From positions 1 to 6,968 of the forward strand of contig WQRN01000067.1 of NCBI GenBank assembly GCA_009786715.1: 6,968 bases of DNA, in the 5' to 3' direction. Shown one piece after another: positions 6,031 to 6,968 of the stretch (its first letter is position 1; every line of letters begins with the position of its first letter). The notes beneath the pieces were generated by a model, which searched no databases, was not told where the DNA came from, and was given only the letters and a program-made list of their open reading frames with translations. Origin of the DNA: Treponema sp. Its GTDB lineage: Bacteria > Spirochaetota > Spirochaetia > Treponematales > Breznakiellaceae. Position numbers and translations under genes: made by a program.

Positions 6031-6092
6031 AGGGGAGCCTGAAGGTCTTTTCCACGGTAAGGCTTTCGCCTTAAGACGTATCAGGATCCCCT
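6031..6092 (-). ncRNA. Structured RNA element in the 3' region of the first flaB gene (unassigned)
   Basis: Read on the minus strand, four stacked helices can form: AGGGGA/TCCCCT (6087-6092 with 6031-6036), CCTGA/TCAGG (6081-6085 with 6038-6042), GTCTT/AAGAC (6073-6077 with 6045-6049) and AAGGC/GCCTT (6068-6072 with 6059-6063), capped by a GAAA tetraloop (6064-6067). There are 21 pairs in 62 nt. Interruptions are a single T/C mismatch, a small internal loop (TAC against CT) and one 9-nt bulge on the 3' side, ACCGTGGAA (6050-6058). It starts about 20 nt after the flagellin stop and ends about 25 nt before the terminator stem. I do not match it to a known riboswitch or RNA family. It may protect the flagellin mRNA 3' end, be released as a small RNA, or sense something upstream of the second flaB. 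Confidence 0.55.
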
Positions 6093-6113
6093 ATCTACTG
6101 TAAGTTTAACACA

Positions 6114-6968
6114 TTATTGCAATAAAGACAATACCGAAGTTGACCTCTGGTTAGCCTGCGCCAGCATGGCTGTGCCTGACTGGTTCAGAATCTGGTCCCT
6201 GACATAGTGAACCATCTGGTTAGCCATGTTGGTGTCCCTTATTCTTGATTCTGAGGCTTGCATGTTCTCTGCGCCGATATCGAGGCCGCGGACAGCGTGT
6301 TCCAAGCGGTTCTGATAAGCGCCGAGGTCTGCTCTTTGCTTGTTGATGATTTTAAGCGCGGCATCGCAAATGCCGATTGTCCTGTTTGCATCATCCGGGG
6401 TTTCCAGCGTAACAAAGGATTCGTCCATCATACGGATTCCAAGGCCTTTGCTTGTCATGGTGCCGATAAAAACCTGTTCTCTTTGGTCCATGTTCGCGCC
6501 AATATGAAGCCACATTGAAGCTGTAACAACATTTTCGCCTGAAAGACGGGCAAAACGGCCTGTCAGCATATTCATGCCGTTGAACTGGGCATGGCTGGCA
6601 ATGCGATCTACTTCGTCTACGAGCTGAGAAACTTCAACCTGAATGTACATTCTGTCTTCTTCACTGTAGATGCCGTTGGCTGCCTGTACTGCCAGTTCAC
6701 GCAGACGCTGCATAATGTCCTGTGATTCCTGGAGATAGCCTTCCGCTACCTGAATGAAAGAAATGCCGTTCAGTGCGTTGGTTGACGCCTGGTTTAAGCC
6801 GCGAATCTGGCTTCTTAATTTCTCTGAAACAGCAAGGCCTGACGCATCGTCGCCGGCTCTGTTGATTCTGAGACCCGAGGAGAGTTTCTCCATGTTTTTG
6901 TTAAGATAATCTTGAGTTACCTTGAGGGACCTGTCCGCAAACATTGCGCTTAGGTTGTGATTGATGAT
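6114..6968 (-). CDS. flaB: Flagellar filament core flagellin FlaB (first paralogue, FlaB1-like), lacking only its ATG
   Basis: The reading frame runs from the TAA at 6114 to the right edge, where it begins [10 protein letters not shown]. FlaB proteins start MIINHN, so the ATG should lie just outside at 6969-6971 and the full protein would be 285 aa. An internal ATG at 6944 is not the start, since the eight residues before it are conserved flagellin sequence. The layout is the same as in the neighbour: N-terminal D0-D1 with [20 protein letters not shown] and [15 protein letters not shown], a short divergent centre (about 140-198, including [19 protein letters not shown]), and a C-terminal domain ending [19 protein letters not shown]. 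One cysteine occurs at about residue 202 (IGICDAALK), where the paralogue has Ile-Asp. It is a core subunit of the periplasmic filament. The FlaB1-like label rests on gene order and my recall of the T. pallidum protein. Confidence 0.95.
   Translation of the reverse strand: MINHNLSAMFADRSLKVTQDYLNKNMEKLSSGLRINRAGDDASGLAVSEKLRSQIRGLNQASTNALNGISFIQVAEGYLQESQDIMQRLRELAVQAANGIYSEEDRMYIQVEVSQLVDEVDRIASHAQFNGMNMLTGRFARLSGENVVTASMWLHIGANMDQREQVFIGTMTSKGLGIRMMDESFVTLETPDDANRTIGICDAALKIINKQRADLGAYQNRLEHAVRGLDIGAENMQASESRIRDTNMANQMVHYVRDQILNQSGTAMLAQANQRSTSVLSLLQ

Noticed and set aside
6031..6092. Structured region as a known riboswitch (c-di-GMP, TPP, glycine, ZTP) or SRP RNA
   Set aside because: None of the conserved core sequences I know for these families is present.

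Overview
The window is a spirochaete motility locus, most like Treponema. The grounds are two tandem FlaB-type core flagellins (the N-terminal IINHNLSAM and the central [13 protein letters not shown] stretch are typical of spirochaetal FlaB), followed by flaG, fliD, an unrecognised gene and a PilZ gene, all on the minus strand. From memory, this resembles the flaB1-flaB3-flaG-fliD cluster of T. pallidum. The species cannot be fixed from this sequence.

Reading in the direction of transcription (right to left): (1) a flaB paralogue at 6114-6968, cut by the window edge so that only its ATG is missing; (2) a 409-bp gap with no credible gene but dense in structure: a 62-nt imperfect hairpin with a GAAA loop just after the flagellin stop, a terminator-like pair of hairpins, several dyads, a good sigma-28 promoter candidate, and a leader with two GGA sites that look like CsrA targets; (3) a second, complete flaB (284 aa), closed by a strong intrinsic terminator; (4) flaG (107 aa); (5) fliD (688 aa); (6) a 285-aa protein of unknown function; (7) a 371-aa membrane-anchored PilZ protein; (8) the start of a small protein (at least 74 aa) that runs to the left edge. 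flaG to the left edge looks like one operon: the gaps are 63 bp or less, fliD/285-aa overlap as TAATG, and 285-aa/PilZ overlap as ATGA.

Functionally, the FlaB proteins build the core of the periplasmic filament. FliD is the filament cap and FlaG is a filament-length or assembly factor. The 285-aa protein occupies the slot where other bacteria place FliD/flagellin chaperones (fliS, fliT). The PilZ protein could link c-di-GMP to motor output, as YcgR does elsewhere. 

The most interesting non-coding signals are the structured RNA between the flagellin genes, the probable sigma-28 plus CsrA control of the second flagellin, and a near-consensus sigma-28 promoter on the plus strand, opposite to all genes, which could make a short RNA antisense to the flaB 3' end. 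No mobile elements, tRNA, rRNA or CRISPR were seen.
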